Assembly: GCA_023014485.1 (NCBI GenBank)
Contig: JAJOZX010009094.1
Location: forward strand, 62,001 to 126,000
Reading direction: 5' to 3'
Length of the DNA stretch: 64,000 nt
From: Bathynomus jamesi
Lineage: Eukaryota > Arthropoda > Malacostraca > Isopoda > Cirolanidae
Shown: piece after piece, positions 1 through 10,029 of the stretch
How positions within the stretch are numbered: position 1 is the first letter of the stretch
How the letters are laid out: the number at the start of each line of letters is the position of its first letter
Notes under the pieces: model-generated
The model's database searches: none
The model's input: the letters and a program-made list of their open reading frames with translations, nothing else
What the model was told of the DNA's origin: nothing
Translations under genes and position numbers: made by a program

Positions 1-237
1 CAGTAGGCCATAAGACCAAGGTTCATTGTTTGGGCTATGGCCACAGTAAGCCATAAGACCAAAGTTCAGTTGTTGTTTGGCCCATGACCAAGGTAGGCCA
101 TAAGACCAAGGTTCAGTATTTGGCTCATGGCCCAAGTAGGCCATAAGACCAAGGTTCAGTGTTTGGGCTATGGCCAAAGTAGGCCATAAGACCAAGGTTC
201 AGTGTTTGGGCTATGGCCAAAGTAGGCCATAAGACCC
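1..237. repeat. Minisatellite, ~43-bp unit, about 5.4 copies
   Basis: Units starting with AGTAGGCCATAAGACCAAGG repeat head to tail. The last two full copies are almost identical; an earlier copy is a few bases longer. The array is cut by the window start, so its full length is unknown. ORFs across it are by-products of the repeat. Confidence 0.9.
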
Positions 238-746
238 TTTTGAGTAACCCATGCAATCCTTGCTTATGTTCAGATAGGTTGAGTGTATTTGTGGCACATG
301 TAAAGAGTACAGTGTATATATACATATATATACACACAGATTGCAAGGAATGCATGTGCCTGTTGAAAAATCTGTTGAGTGATTCTTCCTTAAAAGAAGA
401 ATTGGATGCTTGGAGTTGTATGCATTTTAAATGCTTGTTCACTAATGTTGTTTAACTGGGGATCGTAATGAAATATAGGACAAGAAGAAATTACTAGAGA
501 AGAGAGATCACAGACAAAACAGTCAAGTTTTAAATTTGGTTAATCCCCACAAGTACTTATGTGTCACTCAGGTCTAAGCTTATAAGAGAATGAGACTCCT
601 TAAATGTAAATGTTTCCTAGTTAGGCCTAGGTTGTAGACCTAATTAGGCTTGATTAGGTTAGGCTTAGGCTAGACCATTTAGCCTAATTCTGCAATTTTT
701 TTAAGTAAGGTTAAGGTTTGTAAATTCCCCACACACGGACCACCAA
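238..746. other. No gene seen; spacer before solo LTR 1
   Basis: A short alternating TA/CA stretch lies at about 313-336. The rest is AT-rich with scattered TAGGCCT/TTAGG words, as elsewhere in the window's spacers. I see no coding signal. Confidence 0.5.
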
Positions 747-1154
747 TGTGAAAAATGCTCTGTGTGAATTGGTCCACAATTAACCCACCCCTTATATCTC
801 GTCTAACTATAGAGTAGATTAAGTCTAGCCTTGTAGGGGTCAGCCTAGAGATTCCGGAAATGGTCCAGAGCGGGCAGATAAATTGAGGTCCACAGTAGGA
901 TTCCTCACCAAATTAGGTTAGGGCAATCTACCTTCACCTTTGTTAAGCTATGAGTTGATGCTAGGTCTTAGGCCACAATGTAGGCCTAATTTGTCTGACC
1001 GAGCTTAATTTAATGCGTTTACTTCTAACTGAGTTAAAAACACAATTAGTCACTTACTGCTAGTTATTAGAGAGTCTCTTTTCCCCTTCTGTCTAATTGT
1101 AGAGAGCGTACTTGCTGGTGGGGATCTTTTTCGTTGTCTGTTCTTCTCCCTTCT

Positions 1155-1293
1155 TAGAGGACAATGATTATGTTTATGTTTATGTTTTATTCAAGTGATT
1201 ACTTATTATGCTTATTCCTTTTTCAGAAGACCGTTGTCATTGTTTGACTTTATATAAATAAATAAATGATCACAAAGAGTTGGTTCTCATTTA
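1155..1293 (+). repeat. 5' LTR of gypsy element
   Basis: This repeat matches 6747-6891 throughout except for one copy of the TATGTT unit. It contains AAGACCGTTGTCA at 1227-1239, the exact reverse complement of the 13 bases just after the LTR. A TCAGA word lies directly upstream (1223-1227) and could be an initiator-type start site. At 139 bp it is unusually short for a gypsy LTR. Confidence 0.92.
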
Positions 1294-1306
1294 TGACAAC
1301 GGTCTT
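1294..1306 (+). promoter_or_regulatory. Putative self-complementary primer-binding site
   Basis: The 13 bases TGACAACGGTCTT begin exactly at the LTR edge, where a primer-binding site belongs. They do not start with the TGG expected for a tRNA 3' CCA end. They pair perfectly with LTR positions 1227-1239. This geometry matches the self-priming of Tf1/sushi-group elements, where the mRNA 5' end folds onto the PBS. Use as a primer is inference. Confidence 0.65.
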
Positions 1307-1422
1307 AGGTACAAAATGACTTTAATTAAATAAATAATAAAATAAGTCTACATACGTGGTAAATTCAAGCAACTGTCAACCACCCCAACCTAATTAAGCA
1401 ACTTCAACAAACGCTATCCACA

Positions 1423-2514
1423 ATGCCTGCCGTAGAATGTCCTATCACAGGTTGTACCTATGTCACAGCAGACCTGGACCCAGCCATTGTAGCCGCACTT
1501 ATAACAGCCCACTGCACGACCCATGTCCCAAGCCCGACAGTCTCTGCAAAGGTTGAGAAAGTAAGACGGCCAACCATTTCGGCTGCAGGTACCAGTGAAG
1601 ACTGGGCATATTTTACGTCGCGTTGGACAGATTATGCGGAAGCTACAAAAATCACTGGTAGGGACAAAGTGGTACAACTACTTGAATGCTGCGACGATTC
1701 ACTCCGCAAAGATTTGACAAGATCCGCAGGTGGAAGCCTAACAAACAAAACCGAAGATGAAGTCCTTGCTGCAATCAAGAAACTAGCTGTCCGTGAGGAG
1801 AACACCATGGTAGCCAGGGTTACCCTACACAATATGCGACAAGACCGCGACGAAACTGTGCGCAGTTTTGGAGCCCGTCTTCGTGGTCAGGCCGGAGTCT
1901 GCAAATTTCTTGTTGAATGCCCAAGCTGCAACAACAACGTAAATTACACTGACCCCATCCTTCGCGACGTCCTTACCCGCGGAATTGCTGACCCGGAAAT
2001 ACAACTGGAACTCCTCGGCAACAGTAACCAGGAGATGACCCTGGAAGACGTCTTTCAGTTTGTCGAGGCGAAGGAAGCAGGCAAGCGCTCAGCATCACGA
2101 CTGCTGGACTCCCATGCCGTGGAGGCCCGCAGCACATACAGGAGAAGTAAGCAAATACCCCCACAAGACAAAAATGCCCCCTGTTCATATTGTGGTAAAA
2201 AAGGACACGGCAGAAGAGCCCCAGTCCACATACGCAAGAGGATTGCCCTGCGTACAACCACAAATGCAAAATTTGCAAGCGCGACAGCCATTGGGAATCC
2301 GTATGCAGGAGCAAAGACAAGGACAAGAGCCTTTCAGCCACTCCTAATAAAGCTGATGAGTGCGAAGGTGCGGTATTTGATCTTCTCTGCGCCTCAAGCA
2401 ACACTTCCGAGCCACATAAGAAAAGAGCAATCGCCCTCGACCATCACATTTACAATGAACTATCGGACATATGGATCAAGGAGAACTCACAACCACAGCC
2501 ACACATCAACCTGA
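1423..2514 (+). CDS. gag: Gypsy gag (frame lost near 2240)
   Basis: The ATG at 1423 has an ACA context and opens a 363-codon frame. Codons 1-270 look like a real gag: an N-terminal Cys-x4-Cys plus His pattern resembling a zinc finger (CPITGC), then a helical capsid-like region with repeated acidic and basic stretches. A nucleocapsid-type knuckle begins CSYCGKKGH near 2192. Right after the knuckle, at about 2236-2244, the coherent protein moves to the -1 frame, where further Cys and His residues and the protease follow. The remaining codons to 2514 are therefore out-of-frame. The break sits at a GG run, so it may be a missing base, a decayed copy or, less likely, a programmed -1 shift. Confidence 0.8.
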   Translation: MPAVECPITGCTYVTADLDPAIVAALITAHCTTHVPSPTVSAKVEKVRRPTISAAGTSEDWAYFTSRWTDYAEATKITGRDKVVQLLECCDDSLRKDLTRSAGGSLTNKTEDEVLAAIKKLAVREENTMVARVTLHNMRQDRDETVRSFGARLRGQAGVCKFLVECPSCNNNVNYTDPILRDVLTRGIADPEIQLELLGNSNQEMTLEDVFQFVEAKEAGKRSASRLLDSHAVEARSTYRRSKQIPPQDKNAPCSYCGKKGHGRRAPVHIRKRIALRTTTNAKFASATAIGNPYAGAKTRTRAFQPLLIKLMSAKVRYLIFSAPQATLPSHIRKEQSPSTITFTMNYRTYGSRRTHNHSHTST

Positions 2515-5147
2515 CAGTCAGGACTCTCCCCGAAGACTACGAGGCGCTTGGGGCAACCCTCAATGCCCACCCAAAAACCGTGGTACTGCCTGCCATGGCA
2601 GACACAGGCTGTCAGAGCTGCCTCACCGGTATCAAGGTTATCCACCGCCTCGGGCTTCTCCAGTCTGACCTCATCCCTGTGACCATGAAGATGCACGCCG
2701 CCAACAACAAGGGCATCAAAATCCTTGGCGCAGCCATACTTCGCCTCACTGGCAAGGATGAACAGGGCCAACAAGTAGAAACGAGACAGGTAACATATGT
2801 GACGGATTCTTCTGACAAGTTCTTCATCAGCAGAGAGGCATGCGTTTCACTCGGCATTATCTCGGGAAGATTTCCTACAGTGGGGGAAGTCCAACTGGAT
2901 CCAGCACAATACTGTAACAACAGTGCCAGCACGCCACACAGTGACAGCGGACTTGTAACTAACTGCGACTGTCCAAGACGCCAACATCCTCCATCACCTC
3001 CAATCGAGCTACCGCTACCCGCTGTTGCGGCGAACCAGCAAAAGCTCAAGGAATACCTGCTGGACTATTACAAATCAAGCACCTTCAACACTTGTGACCA
3101 CCAAGCGCTGCCCATGATGGACGGCCCCCCAATGAAATTGATGGTGGACCCCAATGCCAAACCAGTCGCACATCACACCCCCGTCCCAGTACCAATCCAC
3201 TGGCAGGAGGACGTGAAGGCTGGCCTCGACCAAGATGTCAGACTGGGTGTCCTTGAACCAGTACCCGTTGGTGAGCCCGTAACCTGGTGTCACAGAATGG
3301 TGGTGTGCGCCAAAAAGAACGGAAAACCAAGGCGTACCGTTGACTTTCAACCCCTCAACGCTCACGCCACCCGCGAAACACACCACACTCAATCGCCATT
3401 CCACCAGGCCAGATCAGTACCGCAAGGCAAAAAGAAAACAGTGTTTGATGCATGGAATGGATATCACAGCGTACCAATCTGTGAAGAAGACCGCCACTTG
3501 ACCACCTTCATAACGCCCTGGGGTCGCTACCGTTACAAAACCGCTCCCCAGGGTTACATTGCATCTGGTGACGGTTACACAAGAAGGTACGACGAAATTG
3601 TATCGAGCATCCCTAACAATACAAAGTGCATTGACGACGTCTTGCTCTGGTCAGACACAGTGGAGGAGAGCTTCTTCCAGGCCACCCAGTGGCTTGACAC
3701 CTGCGGCAGACACGGAATCACACTGAACCCCGACAAGTTTGTGTTCTGTCAGGACAAGGTTGAATTTGCAGGCTTCGAGATCACATCTGACAGTGTCCGA
3801 CCCTGTAAAAAATACCTCAAAGCAATCCTAGAGTTTCCATCTCCAAAGAACATCACCGACGTTCGATCATGGTTCGGGCTCATCAACCAGGTGTCGTATG
3901 CCTTCAGCATGGCCAAGAGGATGCAGCCGTTCCGCCTACTTCTGAAGCCAGGAACACCTTTCAAGTGGGATGACGAATTGGAAACCATCTTCGAAGAATC
4001 AAAGGATGTCATCATCACAGAAATAGAGGAGGGTGTTAAAATTTTTGACAAAACCAAGCCCACATGCCTCGCCACAGACTGGTCGAAAACAGGCATCGGC
4101 TACTGGTTACTTCAGAAACACTGCACCTGTACACGAGTCGAACCCTTCTGCTGCCATACTGGATGGCGTGTCACATTGGTCGGCAGTAGATTCACTACCT
4201 CAGCTGAGTCCCGCTATGCACCAGTAGAAGGAGAAGCACTTGCTGTCGCCGATGCCCTTGACAAGGCGAGGTACTTCGTGCTGGGATGCGAAGACCTAAT
4301 AATTGCAGTGGACCACAAACCTCTCCTCAAAGTGTTTGGTGACAGATCCCTAGAGGACATATCTAATACACGCCTCAGAAACTTGAAGGAAAAAACCCTC
4401 AGGTACCGCTTCCGGATGATCCACGTACCAGGCGCGAAACACAAAGCTGCTGACGGGGTGTCACGATACCCCACTGGCGACCCCATACCACTGACACTCC
4501 CCGATGATGTAGCAGCCATCCATCAACCATGCGAGGGAACGGCGTTCTTTCCCCCCCCCACCTTCCTAGCCGGCATACGGACATCACTGACAGATGGTAA
4601 TGGCATGGAAGCCTGCGTCATTTCTGCAGCCGCATCAACACTCAACTCGCTGAGCCTGGCGTCAGTGACATGGGATCGAGTACGCACCGCCACGACCAGC
4701 GATGAAGTCATGAATAGTTTAGCCAATGTCATAGAGTCCGGTATGCCTGAATCCCGCCATGCACTCCCTGCACAGCTGCGGGAATATCACCAGTTTCGCG
4801 ACGACCTCCGCACTGTTGACGGCGTGGTAATGTACAGGAACCGCACGGTTATCCCGCCGGCCCTCAGGCAAGAAGTACTGGCTTCACTCCACTCAGCTCA
4901 TCAAGGTACTTCATCCATGATCTCCAGAGCAGAAGACTCCATTTTCTGGCCTGGCATCACACCAGCCATCACAGCACTACGGGCTAGCTGCAACCACTGC
5001 AACCGCATGGCACCAACCCAGCCCAGCGCTCCACCCACTCCACCAACATCACCAGAATACCCCTTCCAGTGCGTCTGCGCGGACTACTTCCACTACAAAG
5101 GAGTAAACTACCTGGTCGTGGTGGACAGATACTCAACTGGCCAATAG
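2240..5147 (+). CDS. pol: Gypsy pol: protease, reverse transcriptase, RNase H, integrase N-terminus
   Basis: This frame continues gag in -1 register. In order: the rest of the Cys/His region; an aspartic protease with ADTGCQS near 2595; a reverse transcriptase with [10 protein letters not shown], the block [20 protein letters not shown] and the catalytic pair in IDDVLLW (aspartates at 3633-3638); an RNase H with [14 protein letters not shown] near 4071; an integrase zinc-binding region (His-His near 4890, Cys pair CNHCNRM near 4989); and the first integrase aspartate in CADYFHYKG. The protein makes and integrates the DNA copy. The frame ends at 5147 because the integrase core shifts again by -1 next to a short homopolymer. 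Confidence 0.88.
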
Positions 5148-5590
5148 TAGAGAGGTCATCAGATGGTGCTGCTGGACTCATCGCCTGCCTCCGACGGACC
5201 TTCGTCACCTTCGGCATCCCCGACGAACTGGCTTCCGATGGGGGCCCTGAATTTACCGCAGCAGCCACACGGCAGTTCCTCAAAAACTGGGGCGTACACC
5301 ACCGACTCTCATCAGTGGCTTTCCCTCACAGCAACTGTCGGGCAGAAGTTGGTGTCAAGACAACGAAACGCCTAATAACCGACAACACTGGACCAAACGG
5401 CGACCTCAACACCGAAAACTTTCAACGGGCCATGCTTCAATACAGAAACACGCCGGATAGAGATACAAAACACTCCCCAGCAATGTGTGTATTCGGCCGC
5501 CCTATCCGGGACTTCATTCCAATCCTTCCCGGCCGATATAAACCACACGACACGTGGCGTGAAAACTTGGCCACCCGAGAAGAGCTCTGA
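5137..5590 (+). CDS. pol: Gypsy integrase catalytic core, second frame
   Basis: The integrase core continues in a different frame. It carries the second catalytic aspartate in ASDGGPEF (about 5234) and the glutamate in [11 protein letters not shown] (about 5338), a spacing compatible with DD35E. Downstream is the typical helical region with [15 protein letters not shown]. The frame ends at 5590 where another apparent -1 shift, again in a purine run, moves the protein into the next frame. It belongs to the same polyprotein as its upstream neighbour. Confidence 0.85.
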
Positions 5591-6120
5591 GGAACCGCCA
5601 CATGAGGGGTGCGGAACGCTGGTCAGAGCACACCAAGAGACTCCCACCACTAGCAGTCGGAGACCTTATACGCATCCAGAACCAGGTCGGTCCACACGCC
5701 CGTAAATGGGACAAGACAGGTGTGGTCATCGAAGTCAGGCAGTTTGACCAGTACGTGGTTAGGGTCGATGGATCTGGGAGGGTAACTGTAAGGAACAGGA
5801 AATTCCTTAAAAAATATGAACCCTTCAGCACACCTGCTCCAAAGATGACCATAGACCAACATTTGAAGAACTTCCTAGCGGTGCCCACCAACAGCCCACC
5901 TGCTGCACCACCTACACCTGCCAGGTCAGCACCAGGACCAAAGACACCCGCTTCACCCCGTAGTCCGACACGGTCCAGCCCGCACGTTGAACGAAGGCGC
6001 CCGATCCCTGAAGAGACCACACCCCCACCCAAGAAGACATGTCAACGCCGCCCATCGACATACTACCACCCGCACCCCCTAGGCCAATGGGTACGGCACC
6101 CCAAACTGCAACTCCACTAA
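5587..6120 (+). CDS. pol: Gypsy integrase C-terminal domain and tail
   Basis: The third frame of the integrase starts with a basic region and contains a small beta-rich C-terminal domain ([12 protein letters not shown] ... [11 protein letters not shown] ... [14 protein letters not shown]), of the kind seen after the catalytic core of gypsy integrases. A proline-rich, low-complexity tail follows up to the stop at 6120. I see no chromodomain. The region 6121-6737 is an AT-rich 3' untranslated stretch with no further frame, so there is no envelope gene. Confidence 0.8.
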   Translation: MRNRHMRGAERWSEHTKRLPPLAVGDLIRIQNQVGPHARKWDKTGVVIEVRQFDQYVVRVDGSGRVTVRNRKFLKKYEPFSTPAPKMTIDQHLKNFLAVPTNSPPAAPPTPARSAPGPKTPASPRSPTRSSPHVERRRPIPEETTPPPKKTCQRRPSTYYHPHPLGQWVRHPKLQLH

Positions 6121-6737
6121 GGCATTCGAACCGTACCAGACGCCCCCCTACCTGGCATGAAGACTACCATATGAATCAAGAAGAGTAACCAATCAAGTAT
6201 GCTTTAAATTAAGGGCACTGACAAAATAAGGTTTAGTCTTTATCCGTAAACATACAAATTTTTTTTTTTTTTGCCATATTATCCTTAATAATCTTCTTTA
6301 TAAAATTGCTGGCTCAAAGACTTGGGGGAGAGATAGAGTACAGTACACTTTACACTTTACTTACTAAGAACTTTATATTGTGTTCCCAATACAGCTGTAA
6401 CCTCACTACTGTACTATTACTTTTGTCAGGAATACCGTTGTACAACCCTTATTTTAATATATGATTCAATCTCTCGCTGAACTCTCTAATTGTATTGTAA
6501 TATGTTTGATTGGATATAATGTACTGTATAATTCCATAAGTATTTATATTTTAGTTTCTACAGTATCGTATTCATCATGATGTAATAGCAAAGCCTTATG
6601 TCTCATATTACTCTTAAATAAACTAGTATCTATGTTTTCCTATTAAAGTACTATACTGTATTCACTTTATAAAACAATATAAGTCTTTGCACTACTGTAC
6701 TGCAATTACCTCATATCACATCTAGTATCAAAGACTT

Positions 6738-6746
6738 GGGAGGAGA
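6738..6746 (+). promoter_or_regulatory. Polypurine tract of gypsy element
   Basis: The all-purine run GGGAGGAGA ends one base before the 3' LTR begins at 6747, as required for plus-strand priming. A near-copy of the surrounding 24 bases occurs at 6315-6338. Confidence 0.75.
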
Positions 6747-6891
6747 TAGAGGACAATGATTATGTTTATGTTTATGTTTATGTTTTATTCAAGTGATTAC
6801 TTATTATGCTTATTCCTTTTTCAGAAGACCGTTGTCATTGTTTGACTTTATATAAATAAATAAATGATCACAAAGAGTTGGTTCTCATTTA
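6747..6891 (+). repeat. 3' LTR of gypsy element
   Basis: Matches 1155-1293 with one additional TATGTT unit and no substitutions. It is followed by the CTTCT target duplication at 6892-6896. Confidence 0.92.
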
Positions 6892-7206
6892 CTTCTCTCG
6901 TTCCGTCTTCTCGCCCCGTTCCTCGTTTTCGTTCTCCCTTGTTCTCTTTTTCGCGGGGCTTTTTCCACCAGCGTCCTCTTAGTTTTTCTTCGGTTGGTTG
7001 ATCGGTAATGTATATCTATTACCGAGCACGCTCTTGTCACACAGTATATAAATACTAGTGTGGAGAATAACTCTGGTGAGCAACCAATTGGTTTCATCCA
7101 CCCAGTTATTGACATAAAAGGAATTTAATAATTGTTAGATTAACTACCTACCTACTCAGTGAACCATTTTCGTTACCTCCCAACTACCCACTCATCAGTT
7201 TTCCAT

Positions 7207-7686
7207 ACCAATGCCCCAAGGGGGCACCTCCCGCATGCCGTATCTGTATATACATTTCAACTGCAAAGAACACGCAGTATAAATAACGTAAAGAACGACG
7301 CTTGTATAGGAGAACATTCCGCGCAAGATGAGAAGAGAGAACGAACAAATGAAAAAATGAGGTAACCACCCGGGAATCGAACCCGGGATCTTCCGATTGC
7401 CGGTCAGATATGCTATCCACTACACCATGGACCTCGATCAATCAGAAGTCGTAATTCTCCTACATACGAGCAGAAACCAATGCCCTGAGGGGGCACCTTC
7501 GCATGCCGTACATATATATAACATTTTAACTGCAAACAACACACAGTATAATTAATGTAAAGAACGACGCTTGTGTAGAAGAGCGTTCCGCACAAGATGA
7601 GGAGGGAGAACGAACAAATGAAAAATGAGGTACCACTCGGGAATCGAACTCGGGATCTTCCGACTGCCGGTCAGATATGCTATCCG
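7207..7686 (-). repeat. tRNA-like repeat array, two head-to-tail units
   Basis: A ~267-bp unit (7209-7475) is followed by a second, incomplete one. On the minus strand each carries a tRNA-like block: an A-box-like TGGTGTAGTGGATAGCATA and a B-box GGTTCGATTCCCGGG, in units at 7363-7430 and 7632-7686. The tRNA-like block has no credible acceptor stem and the anticodon arm is degenerate, so a tRNA-derived SINE or satellite is more likely than a tRNA gene. Confidence 0.7.
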
Positions 7687-7823
7687 GCAATCGGAAGATC
7701 CCGGGTTCGATTCCTGGGTGGTACCTCATTTTTCATTTGTTCGTTCTCCTCCTCATCTTGTTCGGAACGCTCTTCTATACAAGCGTCATTCTTTACATTA
7801 ATTATACTGTGTTGTTTGCAGTG

Positions 7824-7827
<4 letters not shown>
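7526..7827. repeat. Palindrome of two tRNA-like units
   Basis: Bases 7526-7670 are the inverted complement of 7684-7827, with only ~13 bases (TCAGATATGCTAT) between the arms. The join lies inside the tRNA-like block itself. The arms differ at several positions. The palindrome is followed by poly(A) and (TA)n at 7823-7876. Confidence 0.85.

Positions 7828-7838
<11 letters not shown>

Positions 7839-7876
<38 letters not shown>
7839..7876. repeat. (TA)n microsatellite
   Basis: Alternating TA with a few interruptions directly after a 17-base A run at the end of the palindrome. Confidence 0.9.
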
Positions 7877-8254
7877 GTGGGGCCGCGCAGTTAATTTTCC
7901 GCATTTATATTATTTTTATATTAGTTACCGACAAGTGTAATTTTAAGAATCATATATAATCTTTATAAATAAGTATTGTACATAAATTTTTATATATATA
8001 TTTAATTAATTCAGCTGTATATAAAATAACAAAATCTTCTGTAAAATAACCTCAGCCAACCAAGAACTCAATAAACTCTGAAAACGACCGGCTTTTCCTT
8101 CAAGACGCCAACCCCCCAAACGACAGGGAGAGAAGAGGACACGAGAGGCCCCTAAAAGAGATACCCAACAAAGCGATAGCTTGCCTCTCGTATCCTTCAT
8201 TCTTCCCGGCAACTACAAGTAGCACCAAGAAGGAACCAGCTACAATATATATAT
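7877..8254. other. No gene or known repeat recognised
   Basis: AT-rich sequence followed at ~8040-8225 by a more balanced stretch that has no persuasive reading frame and no second copy that I noticed in the window. Confidence 0.4.
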
Positions 8255-8590
8255 ATTTCAACTGCAAACAACACACAGTATAATTAACGTAAAGAACGAC
8301 GCTTGTATAGAAGAACATTCCGCGCAAGATGAGGAGGGAGAACGAACAAATGAAAAAAAGAATGAGGAACCACCCGGGAATCGAACCCGGGATCTTCCGA
8401 TTGCCGGTCAGATATGATAACCACTACACCATGGGCCTCACTCGATCAGAAGTCGTAATTCTCCTACATACGCGCAGAAACCAATGCCCCAAGGGGGCAC
8501 CTCCCGCATGCCGCACATATATATACACATTTCAACTGCAAACAACACAGTATAATTAACGTAAAGAACGACGCTTGTATATATATATCT
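8255..8590 (-). repeat. tRNA-like repeat array, further unit and part of another
   Basis: One unit spans 8255-8478 and the next begins at 8479 with the same GCAGAA/ACCAATGCCCC junction seen at 7475. The tRNA-like block lies at 8368-8432 on the minus strand with the B-box GGTTCGATTCCCGGG. The array dissolves into TA repeats at 8575-8590. Confidence 0.7.
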
Positions 8591-8762
8591 ATTCATTTTT
8601 ACTCCTTGGGCAGACTGACTGTCCGACTCGTAGTCATGAAATTGAAAACAAATGCGGCTTATCACCAGTGTTGCCAAATGCCAACTACATATAATAAAAG
8701 TACATTAACGGTTATTATAGCCTTCAGTCCCCGCTATTTTAAGTGTACCTGAGGTAATTTAT

Positions 8763-8891
8763 ATAATTCTTTTTAGCCAGACCCCAAAAAAGGAGGACAA
8801 ATTAACGTCTGGCTCAAGGTGGCTCCGGATGGAAGACAGAGTGCTCAAAAGGCGGACTGTCCGGCCTAAAACCGGACGTCTGGCCACCCTA
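8763..8891. mobile_element. Terminal piece of a hAT-type element
   Basis: The reverse complement of its right end reads TAGGGTGGCCAGACGTCCGG, a terminus typical of hAT elements. It abuts the BEL remnant at 8892. No matching left end or target duplication was found, so only a terminal fragment can be claimed. Confidence 0.35.
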
Positions 8892-10029
8892 CCCAGGGTA
8901 GAAAGTTTGGTTGCCCAATTGCGAAACTTGGCTACTAGTCTGTCATTGTTTTGGCCATACATTTGGTTTTATTGTTCGTAGGCAGAGGTTGCAGACTTCA
9001 GTGTGCCAGTTACTTGGGTGGAAAATTTGGTATTCCAGACTGGTAGTTGGTCAGTAGGTACCCTAACCAGACAATTCAGTTTATTTGACAAAAGGCAAAT
9101 TTTGAGTTTGGTTAAGTATTTTGGCCAATTCAGTTTATTTGGCATTGAGTCCAGTTGTTTCTGTACATTGAAGATGAGCAGCTAAATTGAACAAGTTTAG
9201 AAAGAAAAGGGCTTATAAAAGTCTAATTACAAATATTCTCCCATAGAGCAAGGGGATTTAACCCATTAAGCCCTGAATTTTTTGTAGGGTGAAGTTATGA
9301 ATGCGTGTATTTGAAATATTAGTAATGTACCTTTCGTCCTTAAAGGGTTAAGCTTAGTTTCTAATATGGAAAGCTACACAGTCACTAAAAGGTTGCTCTA
9401 AGTGAAGCAAATGTTAAAATTGAGGCTTATAGAAGAGGATAGAATGGAAAATAAAATTTACTTTGAAGAGATTATTGATGACAGAATTAAAGCATGCCAC
9501 AGAGCAAAATTGTTTAGCAGCTCAGTACAGTTAGACCAGGTCTAATAATGAAACACAGCCCTCTACAAACAGTGTTTGTGAGGTTAAATGGGAGACCCTG
9601 AATGGGTGTACATTCAAATACTCTACACAGTCTTTACAGTCCCACCTACTCCTTTTATCTTAATTGTAGAGCTTGTCTTATATTATTCAGGTTATAGCTA
9701 TATAGATCCATGTAAAACTTCTTGTGATGAGATAACCATATGATGTCTACAATTAGTACAGTAGTGGTATTAATGAATGATACACAAGATCCAAAGTTTT
9801 GAAGTTAATGTATAGCTAGTAGATATGTGACAATTTGTAATTTGCAGAGATCAATTGGATCTTAATTTTGCATATAACTATTTATGGTTTGTTTATACTG
9901 TATTAACAGTGGAGCCACCCAGATGGGCTGAAGGGCCCCTATTGTGCCCACTATAAAATTTTTACCATGTTAGATCTGCAGTTCAATTACCGAGGCTTGT
10001 ACTCAAAACATTTTCTGGGAGTATTCAGG
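8892..10029 (+). mobile_element. BEL/Pao remnant: 5' UTR and start of gag
   Basis: 8892-9600 and 9972-10029 follow the intact BEL element at 36000-36800: the leader words GTTTGGTTGCCCAATTGCG, the gag start region and the segment ending CTGGGAGTATTCAGG. It carries many substitutions and several stops, so it is an old, dead copy. It is interrupted by a 387-bp repeat (9585-9971) and ends where solo LTR 3 was inserted. Confidence 0.85.
9585..9971 (-). repeat. Interspersed repeat R1, inverted relative to 23276-23620
   Basis: The segment is the reverse complement of 23276-23620 with diverged bases. It splits the BEL gag remnant, and GTTA occurs at both edges (9583-9586, 9969-9972), which may be a target duplication. 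It contains the word GAGCCACCCAGATGGGCTGA and encodes nothing evident. Confidence 0.75.

Larger units (their letters stand above)
1155..6891 (+). mobile_element. Complete Ty3/gypsy-type LTR retrotransposon with very short LTRs
   Basis: Two near-identical direct repeats (1155-1293, 139 bp; 6747-6891, 145 bp) enclose gag, protease, reverse transcriptase, RNase H and integrase. The 5-bp duplication CTTCT lies immediately outside (1150-1154 and 6892-6896). The LTRs differ only by one extra 6-bp TATGTT unit, so insertion is recent. The host sequence is solo LTR 1, whose uninterrupted relative is at 52938-53614. Domain order PR-RT-RH-IN is gypsy-type. The LTRs begin TAGAGG and end CATTTA rather than TG...CA. 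Confidence 0.93.
747..7206 (+). mobile_element. Solo LTR 1 (family S), split by the gypsy element
   Basis: The pieces 747-1154 and 6892-7206 together match a 677-bp copy at 52938-53614 and a third copy at 10030-12271. The element starts TGTGAAAAATG, ends AGTTTTCCAT, and is flanked by ACCAA at 742-746 and 7207-7211. Near its 3' part lies a TATA-like word in AGTATATAAATACTAG followed by a conserved block, consistent with an LTR promoter. No internal coding region is attached to any of the three copies, so solo LTR is the simplest reading; a short non-autonomous element is possible. Confidence 0.75.

Noticed and set aside
1..237. CRISPR-like array
   Set aside because: Direct tandem repeats without unique spacers, in a eukaryotic repeat context.
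640..670. Telomeric (TTAGG)n array
   Set aside because: Only scattered TTAGG/TAGGCCT words, never a regular tandem array.
3075..3404. Long antisense ORFs throughout the gypsy pol region
   Set aside because: They mirror the codon structure of the sense pol frame and contain no motif of their own.
7363..8432. Functional tRNA genes
   Set aside because: B-box regions are good, but acceptor stems do not pair, the anticodon arm is degenerate and the blocks belong to a longer repeated unit.
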